A model generated the notes under the pieces. That model searched no databases. It saw only the letters and a list, made by a program, of their open reading frames with translations, and was not told where the DNA came from. Made by a program: the position numbers and the translations under genes. From contig NC_018215.1 in NCBI RefSeq assembly GCF_000219625.1, positions 1,302,001-1,366,000 on the forward strand: DNA of 64,000 nucleotides. The letters run 5' to 3'. Source of the DNA: Zymoseptoria tritici IPO323 (taxonomy: Eukaryota; Ascomycota; Dothideomycetes; Mycosphaerellales; Mycosphaerellaceae). How positions within the stretch are numbered: position 1 is the stretch's first letter; every line of letters begins with the position of its first letter. Shown one piece after another: positions 20,283-35,599 of the stretch.

Positions 20283-21836
20283 TCACTTGGTAGGCTCTTG
20301 CGTGGTGATCGTTCCCTTTGCCATCGCCTTCAGTCGCTCTTCTTGCGCGCTCTTCCACAGCTTCAACTGATCCGCACGTTTGATTCCAGCAACAGCGTCG
20401 GCAAGTGGCTGATCGACCTTGTCACTAGTAACAATCGGCGTCTCAATCTCCCTCCAGCTCCCTCTCGCACTTCGATTCCTCTCCTTATTGAGCCCACCGC
20501 CACCCCACATGGACAACCGCTGCACCTTACGCAGCTTCCTCAATCCATAAATACACGCCACAACCGCAAGAATCGTCGAAGCAATGGACACGCCCGCGAA
20601 ACCAAACGCCGTCTCCTCGATAAAGTTCTCCAAATTCATACCGTAAAGCGCAGCGATGAACATACCAGCACTTATGCCCAGCGTGCCGATGCTGAACTTG
20701 AGGTCCAACAGCATGAGACTATTCCTATTGGCGTCGAGGATGGCGCGCACAATCTCCTCCGTGTTACGGATCGCGCTGACCAGGTTGGAGGACACCTGCA
20801 CGATCTCGTCGGCCACTTTGTGATACGATTCCAGCAGCAGCTCGACTTCTTCGTGGTTCTCGTCTTCGCGTTCTGTGCCTTGAGCTTTTTCGGTGAGGTA
20901 CATGGCGGCCAGGTCGTCGTCGGCCTCGAGCAGGTCCTCAATCGCATCGCGCACGAGGCGGGCTTTCTGTTCGAACGTGCCCAGTTTCTTGGAGAAGATG
21001 AGGAGGTGTCGTAGTCGGTGTCGATCGATGTCTTCCTCCAACTCGCGCAAGACTCGGACCACGGGCTCCCGTACTCCTTCGAACTCGGTCTCGAGCCCCT
21101 GTGTGACGCTCAGGAGAATTGCTTCCAGCGCGCGGAACTCGTAAGGTAGATTTCCGGTTGCAGCAATGCCCTGTCGCTGCCGCAGTTTGCCTTCGAGATC
21201 GTACATGAACGAGCTTTGAGCGACCGAATCGGTCGAGCCGTAGGCATCGAACACGAGTACGCGGTTGTGTTTGATCAGGCATCGCAGATGAAGCAGATTG
21301 ATCAATATCGCCGTTTGCCGTACGAAAATATGCGGCAACACACTACTGTCGATCTTGCGCAAGTCTCGTGGTAGGAGGGAGTATTTCTGGATCAACTCGC
21401 TCTTTCGAAACTCTCCATTCACCAGCACGACGCTGCCATTCTCGTCGAACTCGGTGCATCTTAGCTTCAGCTCATGGCTCGGCTTGATTGTTCTGCCCAG
21501 GCCAGCACTGTCGTCGAGAAACCCGGGGAGAGATGGGAGGTCATCGGATCGTAGGTTCTGTGCGGTTCGATGGGGCCGTAGTTTCCGCCAGAAGCCATCT
21601 CGCAGGGGAGTCGCATTGCTGTAGTGACGAGCGTGGGATTCGGTAGGTATTCTGTCATGATTTGTAGATGTGAATGATGGTATGGATGTGAGAGCACGAC
21701 ATGATCGTGGTTGGCGTAGTCGAGGATGCGATCTCACGGCGCATGGCGTTGCATTCGGCGCCCGAAGCTCGAGCTGAGATCGTAGGAATCGGAGTAATGT
21801 AGGTGAGGGCGCAGGAAGGCCATGCAGGGCATTCAT
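20283..21836 (-). CDS. MRS2: Mitochondrial inner-membrane magnesium channel Mrs2 (CorA family)
   Basis: Mrs2 carries Mg2+ into the mitochondrial matrix and is needed for group II intron splicing in yeast. The intronless product is 517 residues. The Arg-rich, acid-poor N-terminus with many Ser and Thr (to about residue 80) looks like a mitochondrial targeting sequence. Next comes the regulatory alpha/beta part starting LKLRCTEFDENGS, the PRDLRKIDSS segment, LPYEFRALEAIL, and a long helical region with ADDDLAAMYLTEKA. The CorA signature GMN is at residues 399-401 (YGMNLENF) at the end of the first membrane helix, followed by FAGVSIASTILAVVACIYG as the second. The C-terminal matrix tail is basic. 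MRS2 and its paralogue LPE10/MFM1 are not distinguished by eye. Confidence 0.93.
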   Translation of the reverse strand: MNALHGLPAPSPTLLRFLRSQLELRAPNATPCAVRSHPRLRQPRSCRALTSIPSFTSTNHDRIPTESHARHYSNATPLRDGFWRKLRPHRTAQNLRSDDLPSLPGFLDDSAGLGRTIKPSHELKLRCTEFDENGSVVLVNGEFRKSELIQKYSLLPRDLRKIDSSVLPHIFVRQTAILINLLHLRCLIKHNRVLVFDAYGSTDSVAQSSFMYDLEGKLRQRQGIAATGNLPYEFRALEAILLSVTQGLETEFEGVREPVVRVLRELEEDIDRHRLRHLLIFSKKLGTFEQKARLVRDAIEDLLEADDDLAAMYLTEKAQGTEREDENHEEVELLLESYHKVADEIVQVSSNLVSAIRNTEEIVRAILDANRNSLMLLDLKFSIGTLGISAGMFIAALYGMNLENFIEETAFGFAGVSIASTILAVVACIYGLRKLRKVQRLSMWGGGGLNKERNRSARGSWREIETPIVTSDKVDQPLADAVAGIKRADQLKLWKSAQEERLKAMAKGTITTQEPTK

Positions 21837-22207
21837 GGCTTAGGACAATACATCATATACTTTGGTAGGAAGAATGGCGACGAAATCTTTCCGTTGACTT
21901 GTCCGGGATGGAACTTTGGAAGGTCTTGCACGCGCCAGACGACGTCACCTCCAACTTTTCTTATCGATGGCTTTCAACATCACGATTGGCGATTTGTATA
22001 TTGAAGACTCTCAATGCGACATGTATGGAAACAACTTTGAACAGCATCCAGCTCGCCTGTGAAGGCCAACGAACTAGGACCAGATCTATCAACTCCCGAA
22101 CACTCGCCACGCACACAGCTAAAACGCTCATTTTGAAACAGCAGTGGACAAGACCATCACGCCTTGCCTCCTCGCCTCCGCAACGACTATACTACACAGA
22201 CCCGAGT
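21837..22207. other. Intergenic region between ARG5,6 and MRS2
   Basis: 371 bp, tandem minus-strand genes: the MRS2 promoter and the ARG5,6 3' end. No additional gene is supported. Confidence 0.4.
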
Positions 22208-25921
<3,714 letters not shown>

Positions 25922-27610
25922 ATGGATCCATCCCAGCTGGGCGCACAAAATGCGCAACCATGGAGCAGTATGAAAGGCAAATTGAACGACTCTCTGCTCC
26001 GTGGACTAGAAACGATGCGCTACGAATTCATGTCGCCAGTCCAACAAAAAGTCCTGACCGAATTGCCATCTTTCAACGCCGACTGTCTGGTCCAAGCAAA
26101 AACAGGAACTGGAAAGACCATCGCTTTCTTGGCTCCTTCGATACACTCCCTTCTCAAGCAGCAAAATGTGCCCAGAGGACAGGTCGCCATTCTCATCATG
26201 TCACCCACCCGTGAACTTGCGCTCCAGATCGCCGCGGAATGTGAGGCCCTGACCACTCAACTCCAGCCGCGAATGGAGGTTCACACGGCGTACGGCGGTA
26301 CCAGCAAGGAACGCGATCTGAAGAAATTCATGTCCGGAGATCCCAAAGTTGTGGTCGCAACACCCGGTCGTTTGAATGATTATCTGTCAGATGACAATGT
26401 TGCGCACAAATTCTCCAACATTCGCACTTTGATCCTGGATGAGGCCGATCAGATGCTCGAAGCCGGTTTCCTCATCGCCATCACCGACATTCTCAGACGC
26501 TTGCCGCCCAAGACAACGGGATGGCAGGGAATGTGCTTCAGCGCAACAATGCCGAAGAAGATCGAGGGCGTTCTACCCAAGGTCCTGAAGGCGGGCTACA
26601 CCCACTTGTCCACGATCGATCCAAACGAAACTCCAACCATCGACAAGGTCCAGCAGCACAGCGTCGTCGTGCCATCACCAGGCGATGTGTACACCGCTTT
26701 GTGGGCCATGCTTCAGAAGGAGTACGAAGCAAGTCCAACTAATTACAAGGTCATTGTCTTCGGAACGACCGCCAACGGTGTCGCTCTGATGAACTCGCTC
26801 TTCTCCAACCTCCTCGCGGGAAACAATGCCATTAAAGTGTTCCAACTCCAGTCTCGCCTCTCCCAAGCTGCGCGTACGCGCACAACAAACGAATTCAAAG
26901 TTGCAACCGCTGGAATCATGTTTGCCAGCGATGTCATCGGCAGAGGTATGGACTTCCCCAACGTGAGCCTGGTCATTCAAGTTGGTCTCCCCTCCAGCGG
27001 CGACCAGTACGTCCACCGCGTTGGTCGTACCGCCCGCGCAGGCAACGAAGGCCGCGCCATCATCCTCCTAACTCAGCGCGAGAGTTTCTTCCTCCGAGTC
27101 AACCGGCAGCTGCCCATCACACCATACCCCAACGACCTCACAGCGACTGCTGCTTCGCAAGCACAAGCTGTCGAGGGCGCTTTCAACCAAGTCGACGAGA
27201 TCACCAAGTCAAAGGCGTACCAAGCATGGCTCGGATTCCACAAGACTTTCACGAAGCAATTGCAGCTCAGCAATGATGGATTGGTTGCAGAGGCCAATGC
27301 GTATGCTGAGGCGATGGGATGCCCGGAGCCGCCTATGATCGACAAGATGGTTGTTGGTAAGATGGGTCTCAAGGGTGTGAATGGGTTGAACGTCGGCCAT
27401 ATTGAGCGTACTGGGGGTGGTCGTCGTGGTGGTGGAGGTGGCGGTGGGGGTCGAGGTGGTGGTGGCGGCGGAGGAGGGCGAATTGAGAAGACTGGCAGTG
27501 GTGGAGGTGGCGAGCGCGAAGGTCGGGGAGGTGGGCGTGGTGGTGGCGGTGGCCGAGGTGGAGGCAGAGGCAGAGGTCGCGGTGGACGAGGTGGCGGAAG
27601 AGGTCAGTGA
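25922..27610 (+). CDS. DEAD-box ATP-dependent RNA helicase with RGG-rich tail (Mss116/Cyt-19-like)
   Basis: An ATP-driven RNA helicase or chaperone. The intronless product from the ATG at 25922 is 562 residues. Core motifs in order: a Q-motif-like FMSPVQQKVL, motif I AKTGTGKT (59-66), PTRELALQ (Ia), TPGR (Ib), DEAD (173-176), SAT in CFSATMPKK (III), SDVIGRGMD (V) and HRVGRTARAG (VI). The linker after the core (KAYQAWLGFHKTF) and overall pattern fit the Mss116/Cyt-19 group, which act on mitochondrial introns. From about residue 500 the tail is Gly/Arg-rich (GGRRGGGGGG-type repeats), typical of RNA binding. A mitochondrial presequence is not visible, so either the protein is nuclear/cytosolic or an upstream exon was missed. 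The GGT/GGC-rich coding produces long spurious frames on the other strand. Confidence 0.9.
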   Translation: MDPSQLGAQNAQPWSSMKGKLNDSLLRGLETMRYEFMSPVQQKVLTELPSFNADCLVQAKTGTGKTIAFLAPSIHSLLKQQNVPRGQVAILIMSPTRELALQIAAECEALTTQLQPRMEVHTAYGGTSKERDLKKFMSGDPKVVVATPGRLNDYLSDDNVAHKFSNIRTLILDEADQMLEAGFLIAITDILRRLPPKTTGWQGMCFSATMPKKIEGVLPKVLKAGYTHLSTIDPNETPTIDKVQQHSVVVPSPGDVYTALWAMLQKEYEASPTNYKVIVFGTTANGVALMNSLFSNLLAGNNAIKVFQLQSRLSQAARTRTTNEFKVATAGIMFASDVIGRGMDFPNVSLVIQVGLPSSGDQYVHRVGRTARAGNEGRAIILLTQRESFFLRVNRQLPITPYPNDLTATAASQAQAVEGAFNQVDEITKSKAYQAWLGFHKTFTKQLQLSNDGLVAEANAYAEAMGCPEPPMIDKMVVGKMGLKGVNGLNVGHIERTGGGRRGGGGGGGGRGGGGGGGGRIEKTGSGGGGEREGRGGGRGGGGGRGGGRGRGRGGRGGGRGQ

Positions 27611-28648
27611 GAGTCTGAATCGAAGGCTCTGGAGCACACAGGAGAAGAGAAGCTGCGACTCTCATCAAGCGCAGAATCCTCCCAGAAACAGGCCACCGTT
27701 TTGTGACTTGAACATGGCGCCGATAGGAGTGGTCGAAGCCCATGGACAGGTTCATGGCAGTATCAGAGGACGCGTTCGCATTTATGAGATATCACGCAGG
27801 ATGTCGCGTAGACTACGCGCTATAGATGATAGACTTGAAGAACGCTCCCAGTGGTGTTCTAGATAGATAGACACATGCAAAAGACTAATGACAGATCATG
27901 TCTTCCAAGCCGACCTTCTGTCATTCAAGCGAGCCTTCGACGGGCAATGATCCGATTCTGACAGCAGCTTCATTACTTTGCACTTTTGCTGACCACCAGT
28001 CCAGCGTACATCAACGCACCACCGCGCTCTGCCGACGTTCCTACTCACCTGATTGACGGCGTGCACGAGGCAAAAGTCCGGGACGACGATGGATAGAAGG
28101 AGACAGCAAGCATGGAGTTCAACATACACACAGATTTGACGGACAAAAAGGAGACGAGAGCGGATGATTGGAAGCATTCAGTATACTGAAGATGGCAAAA
28201 AAGCGACTCGTTCACACACGATTCGATCGACCCTCGAACCCCATGCCTCCGGCTGTTACACGGGCACCAACTAGCACACCTCCTCCTCTCATCAATCAAC
28301 GCCGATGACAACGAACGCAGGCTCGGGCAATGGCAAGACTGCCTTTGTGACTGCTTCCGCACAAGGGCAAGGCTTACGTCCCGACCGTCCACGACGAGTC
28401 TGCCACAGACGTCCGCGAGAGGTCAGGCTGGTCTCTGATAGGACGATGATTGGGAGATTATTGTCTTACATGTTGATTCGCGAAGGCTGGGAGGAGCCGG
28501 TGTTCGGTCGTCAATGGGACATGGGTCGTGTTTAGGGAACAGGGGCGCAGGCTTTCATGGCAGACTCACTATGTCGGCACAAGGCGACTGCATTGCGCAA
28601 AGTTGCATTCCGACTGTGAATTGTTATTGTATGTCAAAATCGAGCTTC
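27611..28648. other. Convergent intergenic region
   Basis: 1.04 kb between the stop codons of the helicase and GH18 genes. Open frames here have no recognisable products. It should hold both 3' untranslated regions. Confidence 0.5.
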
Positions 28649-29943
28649 TCAATCCTGAAACAGCAATCCCGCTGCGTACTCTACGTTCCCGCCAGTCGAG
28701 TTCAACGCAGCAACGGCCTGCTGCTCATTGAATCCCAAATCCTTGAGCGTCGCTATACTCTCCGCCGGAAAATTGTGCGCTGGCTGCGGTAGCTGAGCAG
28801 GTCCCGGTTGCCCGTACGGTCTGAACGGGACCTGCTGCTGTGGCGGCGGAGGATGCACAATCGGCGCTCCCATCACATCTCCCATGTTCTTCACCCACTC
28901 CCATGGCTTCTCATTACCTCCTGGCAAAGCGTTGAAGTACTCCCATCCCATCACACCGCCGAAGTTGGGATATTTCTGCCGCAGAGCTTGGAGGACAGGT
29001 CGTTGACGTGGCCATTCGACGTGGCCGGCGCCGTTGGCCGGGTTGGTGATGAGGCCCATTACGACTTTTGAGGGATTCCAGCCGACGCTGATGATGGCAT
29101 CGTACCAGCTTGTTGTGCCTGCGTCGCCCCAGCCGCAGTAGAATTGTGTCTGCTTGATTGTCAGAGTAAGTTGGAGCGAAGCTCATATTCTCCACTTACG
29201 TTATACCATGCGATCTCATGTCCTCGCATTTGTTCCAGTTGTCTATATTCGAACGCTGGGCCAGAGAGATGCGGTTGGTTAGGTAATAAACCGGTGGCGA
29301 CCGGCGCGAGTGTGATGATGAAGTCGCTGCCAAAGTCTGCTCGGAGCCGATCTATGAGACGGATAGTTCCCGGGAGAGAAGTAGGTTCTTCGATGTCAAG
29401 ATCGAGTCCATTGAGTCCGTGTTTGCGGATCATGTCTCGCAGAGGAATGTAGTACCTATGGTAAAACTGTCCATCAGCGAGACGTTCTGCATGCTGACGG
29501 AAACGTGGTGCCCTGCCTTACGATTCAAAGCGCGCAACATCTTCGCCATCTAATCGGCCGAAAGATCCTTGCGCAGCGCCACCGAGCAGTCCCATACATT
29601 TCACACCACTTGCTTGAAGCCAGGCCACCTCGCCCCACAGCGTGTTGAAGCGTTCATGATCTGGCGGATGATCATTGAGAGTAATGTTACCGGCTGGGTC
29701 ATTGAGGTGAATCGCGGCAATGATCACATGCGTGACTCCTGTGTTATTGCTGATCAAAGGCAGCAGGGACACTGGCGGACCATCATTCGGTTGATGATGT
29801 GTTTGGTGATAGACCACTACTCTTCCCGCAGAAGCTGGCGTGCGATTCTTATCGCGGTGGCCGGACAGTCGTTCTGAGTGAGCAATCACGGAGGAAGTTG
29901 CCTCGCGAACGAGCTCGGTGAGCTTATGGCGGTGGCTACCCAT
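28649..29943 (-). CDS. GH18 family glycosidase with C-terminal UBA domain, three exons
   Basis: GH18 enzymes hydrolyse chitin or chitobiose cores by substrate-assisted catalysis. Exons 29522-29943, 29200-29455 and 28649-29149 (introns 66 and 50 bp) join to 392 residues. The start MGSHRHKL has no signal peptide. Strand beta-1 reads RVVVYHQTHH near residue 46; VTHVIIAAIHL and GVKCMGLLGGAAQGSFG follow. The catalytic DxxDxDxE motif is NGLDLDIEEP with Glu163 as acid. QFYCGWGD and GGVMGWEYFNALPG complete the barrel. A Pro/Gln linker (HPPPPQQQVPFRPYGQPG) leads to a UBA domain at about 350-391 (ESIATLKDLGFNEQQAVAAL, then LFQD). No signal peptide plus UBA implies a cytosolic enzyme, possibly acting on misfolded glycoprotein or ubiquitin-linked cargo; that is inference. 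Confidence 0.88.
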
Positions 29944-32900
29944 CGAGGTTACTGCTCCGTAGCGGTCAGTGGTCCGGACTGCATGAATGAGGGGTTCGGA
30001 ACGGAGCGTTGTGTACACACCCTAGGCAACCTTGACAACAGAGAGCATGTATAATACCGACGTGATGTGAGATCCATGATTGTTGATGCCTGAGGCAAGA
30101 ATCAAAGCCGCAAGCAAGCGATTTTAATTGCAGTCAATTGTTGTAGGTATTTCATTTGAGGAACATCAGCTAGCGTGGTCAATCTATCAGCCAATCAGCT
30201 CCTGCTCGGCCCTCCGTCCCTCCAGGTTTCTTCTCGACTTCCTTGCAACAACATCTCATAACAGATCTCGCATATGTCAAAGTATTTGACACACGTGGAT
30301 CGGGGCAGCGGGAGAAGGTTCGAAGGAAGTACCGCGACGGCACGGAGCAGGTCTGCCGGCAGTCCTCGAGGTGTCTGACGATTCGAGCCGTGTTACTGCC
30401 CAATTCTTGACTCGCATTGTTTGAAAATGTGATTGCAGAGCTGAAGCATGGACCGAACGCAGACGGCAATGCGATTCGAGATCCGACAGATGAGCGATGT
30501 GCACGCCGCGACGATCCTCGATCCTCACGGGTGGAAGGAGGACCGTCGGGAGTGGAGATAGGACGCAGCGAAGGATTCTGTCTCTACCAAACATCGTCGG
30601 AGACACCGGCTTTGCTGCGAGCTGCGAATCCGAAGTGCTCCTTGTGGAGCGGCCAACCGACACGACCGATGACATCAAACGACGAAGACCGCTTCTCTGC
30701 GCAGGTCGCGTGAGGCTGAGAAGACAGCGTGGGATGTACGGAATCCGCTGCGCGGCGTCGTATACAGTGGGCAGCAACGCCGGCGTGACCGATATGACAC
30801 GTTCCATCAGTCTTCAACGGCGACGTCCTCCACACCCCACACTCCGCACTCCACTCTTCATGAATCTCTTTGGTCTCATGAATCTCATGCGGCCCACGGC
30901 TCGGCTGGGACATAGAAGAGGTTCACGACTCAGGTCAGCATGTCAAACGCAAGAGAACCTGTCGATCTTTGATCGCCCAAGTCGCCCTGCGTGACAGCCA
31001 ACCATGAAACACCCGCGCCGCCCGCTCTCCGTGTTCGTCGTTGGGCTTTCATCATCCATCATCGCGATCATCATCTTCGCCATGGGGTTCGCGGTCTGGA
31101 ACGCCAGATCGCGAAAGGAGAGAAGTCCGCTGCAGGAGTGCCGATCTCCACTCGTGTGGGTCCGTCGGGCCTGCCTCCCCAAATTGCGAACATGAGATAT
31201 TCAGGCTAAATTCGAAGAATGAACGCCCTGCGTTCCGAGGCGGTGGAAGGATTGCGCCCCGTTACGAGACAGTCAAGTGTGGCTGAAGATCGGGCGCCTG
31301 TTTCGGTCAAGACATGTTGTTGACAAGTCTTACTACTGACACGATATCACGATCAAGAGAATGCCGATGCGAACCGCCGCCCTACACTGAGCGTGTATTC
31401 GAGTTGCAGCATTGCCAGGTAGGATGCCAGCACAACATGACACCCAGGCAGTGCAGAGGCACGTGGCTGCTTGTGTACTAGGGAGTAGGCCATCGAGGCT
31501 CCGAGCAATCCTGAACCAGTAACGATGGCGACGGCGATGCTGCGCAGTGTTGCTCGTGCAGTCGCTCAAGCGTGCCTAGCAACACGCCATCAGCTTTCGC
31601 CTTGTCCTTCACTGGCAGTACTTGCCCAAACCTAGGCCGCTTGGATGTCAGGGCGAGAACGGGATTGTGACGAGTGAAGGAACAGGCACGGTCGTTCCTT
31701 GCATGATCCTCGGGCAGTGACCAGCTCAGGCAGTCCTCCGGAATACCTACGAGCGTGCCGGGAGGGAAGGACAGAAGGTTTGGTTGATCGATTGAGAGAC
31801 TTGAGGAAGAAAATCGATAGAGGGCGATGAGATCTTGTTCCAACCGAGATCGCCAGACGATTTTTCTGCATTTGGAGAGAGATGTTCCGGATGATACAGC
31901 GCTGTAATTCGAAGCTCTCACTCTTCCCAGCCAGCCAGAGCTCAAGGAAGGTCATCCCGCAGGTTTTGCAAACAGATGGGATCGATCAGGACGAACCCAG
32001 ACGGAGTCCCCAGATGGCCCCCAGCTCCCAGGCACTGAGAAGTATCAGGCTGACCTGAAGCCAGCACTAGAGAATGAGATAGTCCAGACCCCAGGCACTG
32101 GAGAAAACGAGGCTGATCCAAACTTTGAATCCGGAAAGGCGCACCTTGCCCGCTTCGGGAAGAGATTGAGCACGTACTCTTCGATAAGACACTGCTTGTT
32201 CCTCCTCGAGACACATACTCACGCATACCGTACAATTGACTCTGTGTTCTACCAACTTTTGGCATCAACAATGTCGCATCTGGGAGGGCCTCGCCTTTCC
32301 CGGATTGGTATGTGGCGCGAAAGACAGGTCGGGCAATCCCTAGATTGAGGGTGGGAAAGTAAGTGACGCTTCCTGTCTGCTTGCCGATCATCCCGCTGAT
32401 GTGATTCAGCGTTTACGTTGTCGAAGGAGGAATGATGTTTGCGCGTCTACGATTAGCGAGATGTGCGGTTCGGTGGAGAGCATTCCATCAGCTACTTTGA
32501 AGTCGTCACGACATGGCAAGCAATGCAGCTTTTCATTGCAAAACCTGTTAAACTTGACGTCCAACTCATCAAGTGAAGTGATCCAGGCCCGATGCTATCT
32601 GACATCCTGCACGTCCTCCGGCAAACTGACATTGCTGCGCCTCACCTGCGCCACAGCTGCGATGCAATGCGATGCGCTGGCAGTCATCTGCGCAACATTC
32701 CCAGTGGTAGCATCGCATCGCATCGCATCGCAGCCTCGCAGCCTCGCAACGATCCCCGCCCGTCCGACTTCCCTCTTCCGGACGGGTCACATGCAGCAGT
32801 GACGGGGAAAGACAGGGATACGTGCAGAAGGGCCCGAAACCGCGGAGCTTCACACCCACTTGTTTGGGAGCAACTCGAGTGTGTGGTGGCACAAAGAGTG

Positions 32901-34889
32901 GCGGGTAAGAGACGTTTTCTTCCCCTTTGTGGTGGTTCGGCTGACGCCGTTTGTTTGTCGTGTTACGCGAGGATGGATGGGGGAGGGCGGAAGTGTGGAG
33001 ATGGATGGGGAAGCGTGGGAGAATGCGGAGATGGTTTGGGATTGAAATTGGGGTTCTTGCAGATGACCTTTGTTGTGAGGAGGTCGGGGAAAGGGCATGC
33101 GTGTCAGATGTTCAGGTCCGTTGACTACCGGACCGGACCTGGCACGGCACTTTCAGCAAAGGGATGCTCGAAGTGCCGTGCTGGAAGAATGAGGCAGGAT
33201 ACGTACTGTACATTCGATGCCAGAAAGCCTGGGTCCAGAACAGGTATCGTCTCGTCGTCATCGACTATTCCTGCTCTTCACTAATTTGACAGCTGCTTGA
33301 TGCGAACGAGACGAACGGGTAGATGCATCTCGTCGAAACCAGGACCGGCACTGCCCTGCTTCTCCAACCGTCTGCCGTGTCGCAAAGGGTCGCTGTTGTG
33401 CTTGCCTTTACCAATCTATTCCCAGGCACTTTCCGAGCTCACATGAGCAGTAAGGATAAGAAGTGCCGGGCAAGTCCGACGCTTCGCGCTGACTGATTGA
33501 TAGGACGGCATATGCGAAGCGACACGAGCACGATGTAAGATGCGGAGATCTCCCAGATTACTCAAAGGCTGAGCGGAGCTGATGCGCTGAACTGAGCAGA
33601 TGACCGATTCTGCTGCGTTGTCAAACCATATCCCGGGAACCAGGGCGCAGCGCAAGTCATCTGCCAGCTTCGGCGACGCATCGGACTGGGATGTTCGCGT
33701 AGCAAGCGACAGCGACTATTTCGGAAGGTGGCTATCGTATGTTGCTGATATCTGCGGAGGGATGAATGTTGGAAGTAGAGTACTCACCTCTTCTCGTTGG
33801 TCGAATCTGGGCAGTCAGGAGATTGGCATGTCTGCTGCTCTGCGTCCTTCGGTGCAACTGTCCAACAGCGAATGGGCTACAGTGTGGTTGCACTTGTGCG
33901 ATACATTTCCTCAGTGTTCTTCACATGATGCCGTATTGGCGTTTGTTGATGGCGGATTAGACAGCATGCGCGCGCGAAGCGGCATATGTGACGTCCAAAC
34001 AGAGACCACATTCGTCGGCTTGCTCGCTCAATTGGTCTGATGGCTCCTGTCCTCTTCTCCTCTGTCAGCCGTGGACCGTTGACGATGATGATTGTGGCTG
34101 TGACGTTGCGCGTCCTGTAGCCGCCCGTGGGAAGACGTCAATCCGAGACAAAAGCGATGTGTTGTCCATCATTCATCAACTTTCCGGCGCGGTCGAATCG
34201 CACACCGGGCAGTGGCAGTGTCTCATCCGTTGGCAGTCATCCGGAATTCATCGCTGATGCAGGTCGACCTATCAATCGAAATTGGAAGAAGGGATAACAT
34301 TCATGTTGGTTGAACGTGGGCGTTTGACATGGTGTGATGCACATGTTGTTCGTCGTGCTGTCCATGCGACGCCTCATCAGCGCCTCCCTCGTGGGGTTTT
34401 CGTGGTCGTAATGGTGGCAACAATGTGGTCTCGCCATTTTCATCTTCATGTCGATGTGGAGTCTTCATGTGTAAGTTTTCCTCCATGCGGTCGAAATAAA
34501 CAAATTACTTCTCAACGCTGTCAATGTAGGACCGAGCAATTTCGCCATTCCGGAAGCGGGAATCCGGAGGCACAAGACTGAATTTCACCGAGCCGAACAA
34601 TGTCCGTAAGGTAGGTTTGTAGATGTCTGGCAGGGATGAGGAAACGGTCATGTGGTCTGGACTCTGGATTGAAGAAGGGATGGAAAATGCTATTGGAAGT
34701 CGGAGGATAACACTGCCTCCTTCTTTGGCTGGGGCCGGGTAAACATGTGGACAGAATGTGGTTCAGCAATGGATGTAAGGCGGATGGTTGGTTACATCGG
34801 CCATCTGTGATCCCTTCTTGTCTCTCCACGCTGATCCTGCGCGACGCTAACGAAAACAGCGGCTAATGAACATGCTTCAAATGGTAGCA
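29944..34889. other. Gene-poor region left of the transposon block
   Basis: About 5 kb with no gene I can support. Base composition is normal and CpA/TpG are present, so this is not RIP-damaged. Open frames up to 230 codons exist on both strands without domains. Two are weakly notable: a 63-codon frame at 31004-31195 (+) with one hydrophobic segment (VFVVGLSSSIIAIIIFAMGF), and a 146-codon ATG frame at 33600-34040 (+). A GCATC microsatellite is at 32709-32730. Confidence 0.5.
32709..32730. repeat. (GCATC)n microsatellite
   Basis: Four-plus perfect copies of GCATC in tandem, followed by two AGCCTCGC units. Seen directly. Confidence 0.85.
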
Positions 34890-34892
34890 TAA
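34890..34892. repeat. Left TAA target-site duplication of the Harbinger-type element
   Basis: TAA immediately outside the left inverted repeat, matched by TAA at 52210-52212. A 3-bp TAA/TTA duplication is characteristic of PIF/Harbinger transposons. Confidence 0.8.
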
Positions 34893-34907
34893 GGCCTTGT
34901 TTACTTC
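34893..34907 (+). repeat. Left terminal inverted repeat of the Harbinger-type element
   Basis: GGCCTTGTTTACTTC. The complement of 52195-52209 reads GGCCTTGTTTACCTC, 14 of 15 identical, the one difference being C/T. Confidence 0.85.
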
Positions 34908-34973
34908 CTGGTCATTATCGCTATAATAGTGATAATAGTAATAGTTAGTTTCATAGTGTCTTAATAATAGTGT

Positions 34974-35321
34974 ATGTTGTTTACCCCTCGGATAATGTAT
35001 ATAATAGTGCTATACTATCTAGAGTTAGTCGGCTTAGCGGTGCGGTATAGCTCGTGTCGCTATCGTGTCGTATATCGCGTTCTTCTATATATTATTAGTC
35101 TATATATTACCGCTGTTAGCTACTATTATATCGCCCTCGATTTACCTAACCGCCCTTCTACTACCGATACTATACTACCGAAATATAGCGCTACAAAGGC
35201 TTTAAAACAGAAGTTTAAGTAGCTAAAGGAGATAGTTAAAGAGCTCTTTAATATATACCGTGTGCTTAAAGATAAGGGCAAGATAATAGAGGCGTACGGC
35301 TTTAGATAGTCGGATGTCTTA
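34974..35321 (+). pseudogene. Second ORF of the Harbinger-type element, 5' fragment
   Basis: A plus-strand frame with protein-like content (LPNRPSTTDTILPKYSATKA, then KLK-type charged helices, KEIVKELFNIYRVLKDKGK) continues to the TCTTA duplication where retroelement A inserted. Reading resumes in the same frame at 49285. In-frame stops are TAG at likely Gln codons. Harbinger elements usually carry a second gene for a Myb/SANT-like DNA-binding partner of the transposase; that identity is inferred from position, not from a clear motif. Confidence 0.5.
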
Positions 35322-35596
35322 TGTAAGGGTCTGAACCGAAGTTGCTTATAAAGGGCCAGATCCGAATGTATGAAATTCTAAAGCTACCGAAAAGAAGATC
35401 TATCTAGAACAACGGAACGTCGAGTATAAGCTGTGTGTGCGCGTAGCGTCGCTTGGCGCATATGTGGCCTTCCAGTCGGCCGAAAGGAAGCTTGTTCCCA
35501 ATTCGGCCTAGTGGATTTCTGAACCGGCGTTCGTCCGTTAGGCGTTGGCCTAGGCATCGGCACAGCCGATGCAGCCTCAGGCACCAGCCTCTGACA
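35322..35596 (-). repeat. LTR of element A, left copy (3' LTR)
   Basis: 275 bp from TGTAAGGGTC to CTCTGACA. The other copy is 42200-42466 plus 49272-49279, also 275 bp. By eye they differ at roughly 20 sites, all transitions and with no indels. Confidence 0.9.
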
Positions 35597-35599
35597 ATA

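Noticed and set aside
27209..27755. Long minus-strand frames rich in Thr/Ser/Ala or His/Leu
   Set aside because: They are the complement of the Gly/Arg-rich tail of the helicase and come from its repeats.
30497..30994. 165-codon plus-strand frame
   Set aside because: Arg/Ser-rich, competing frames on the other strand, no domain and no family resemblance.
33600..34040. 146-codon ATG frame in the gene-poor region
   Set aside because: No recognised domain, no neighbours or splice pattern; kept only as a remark in the region entry.
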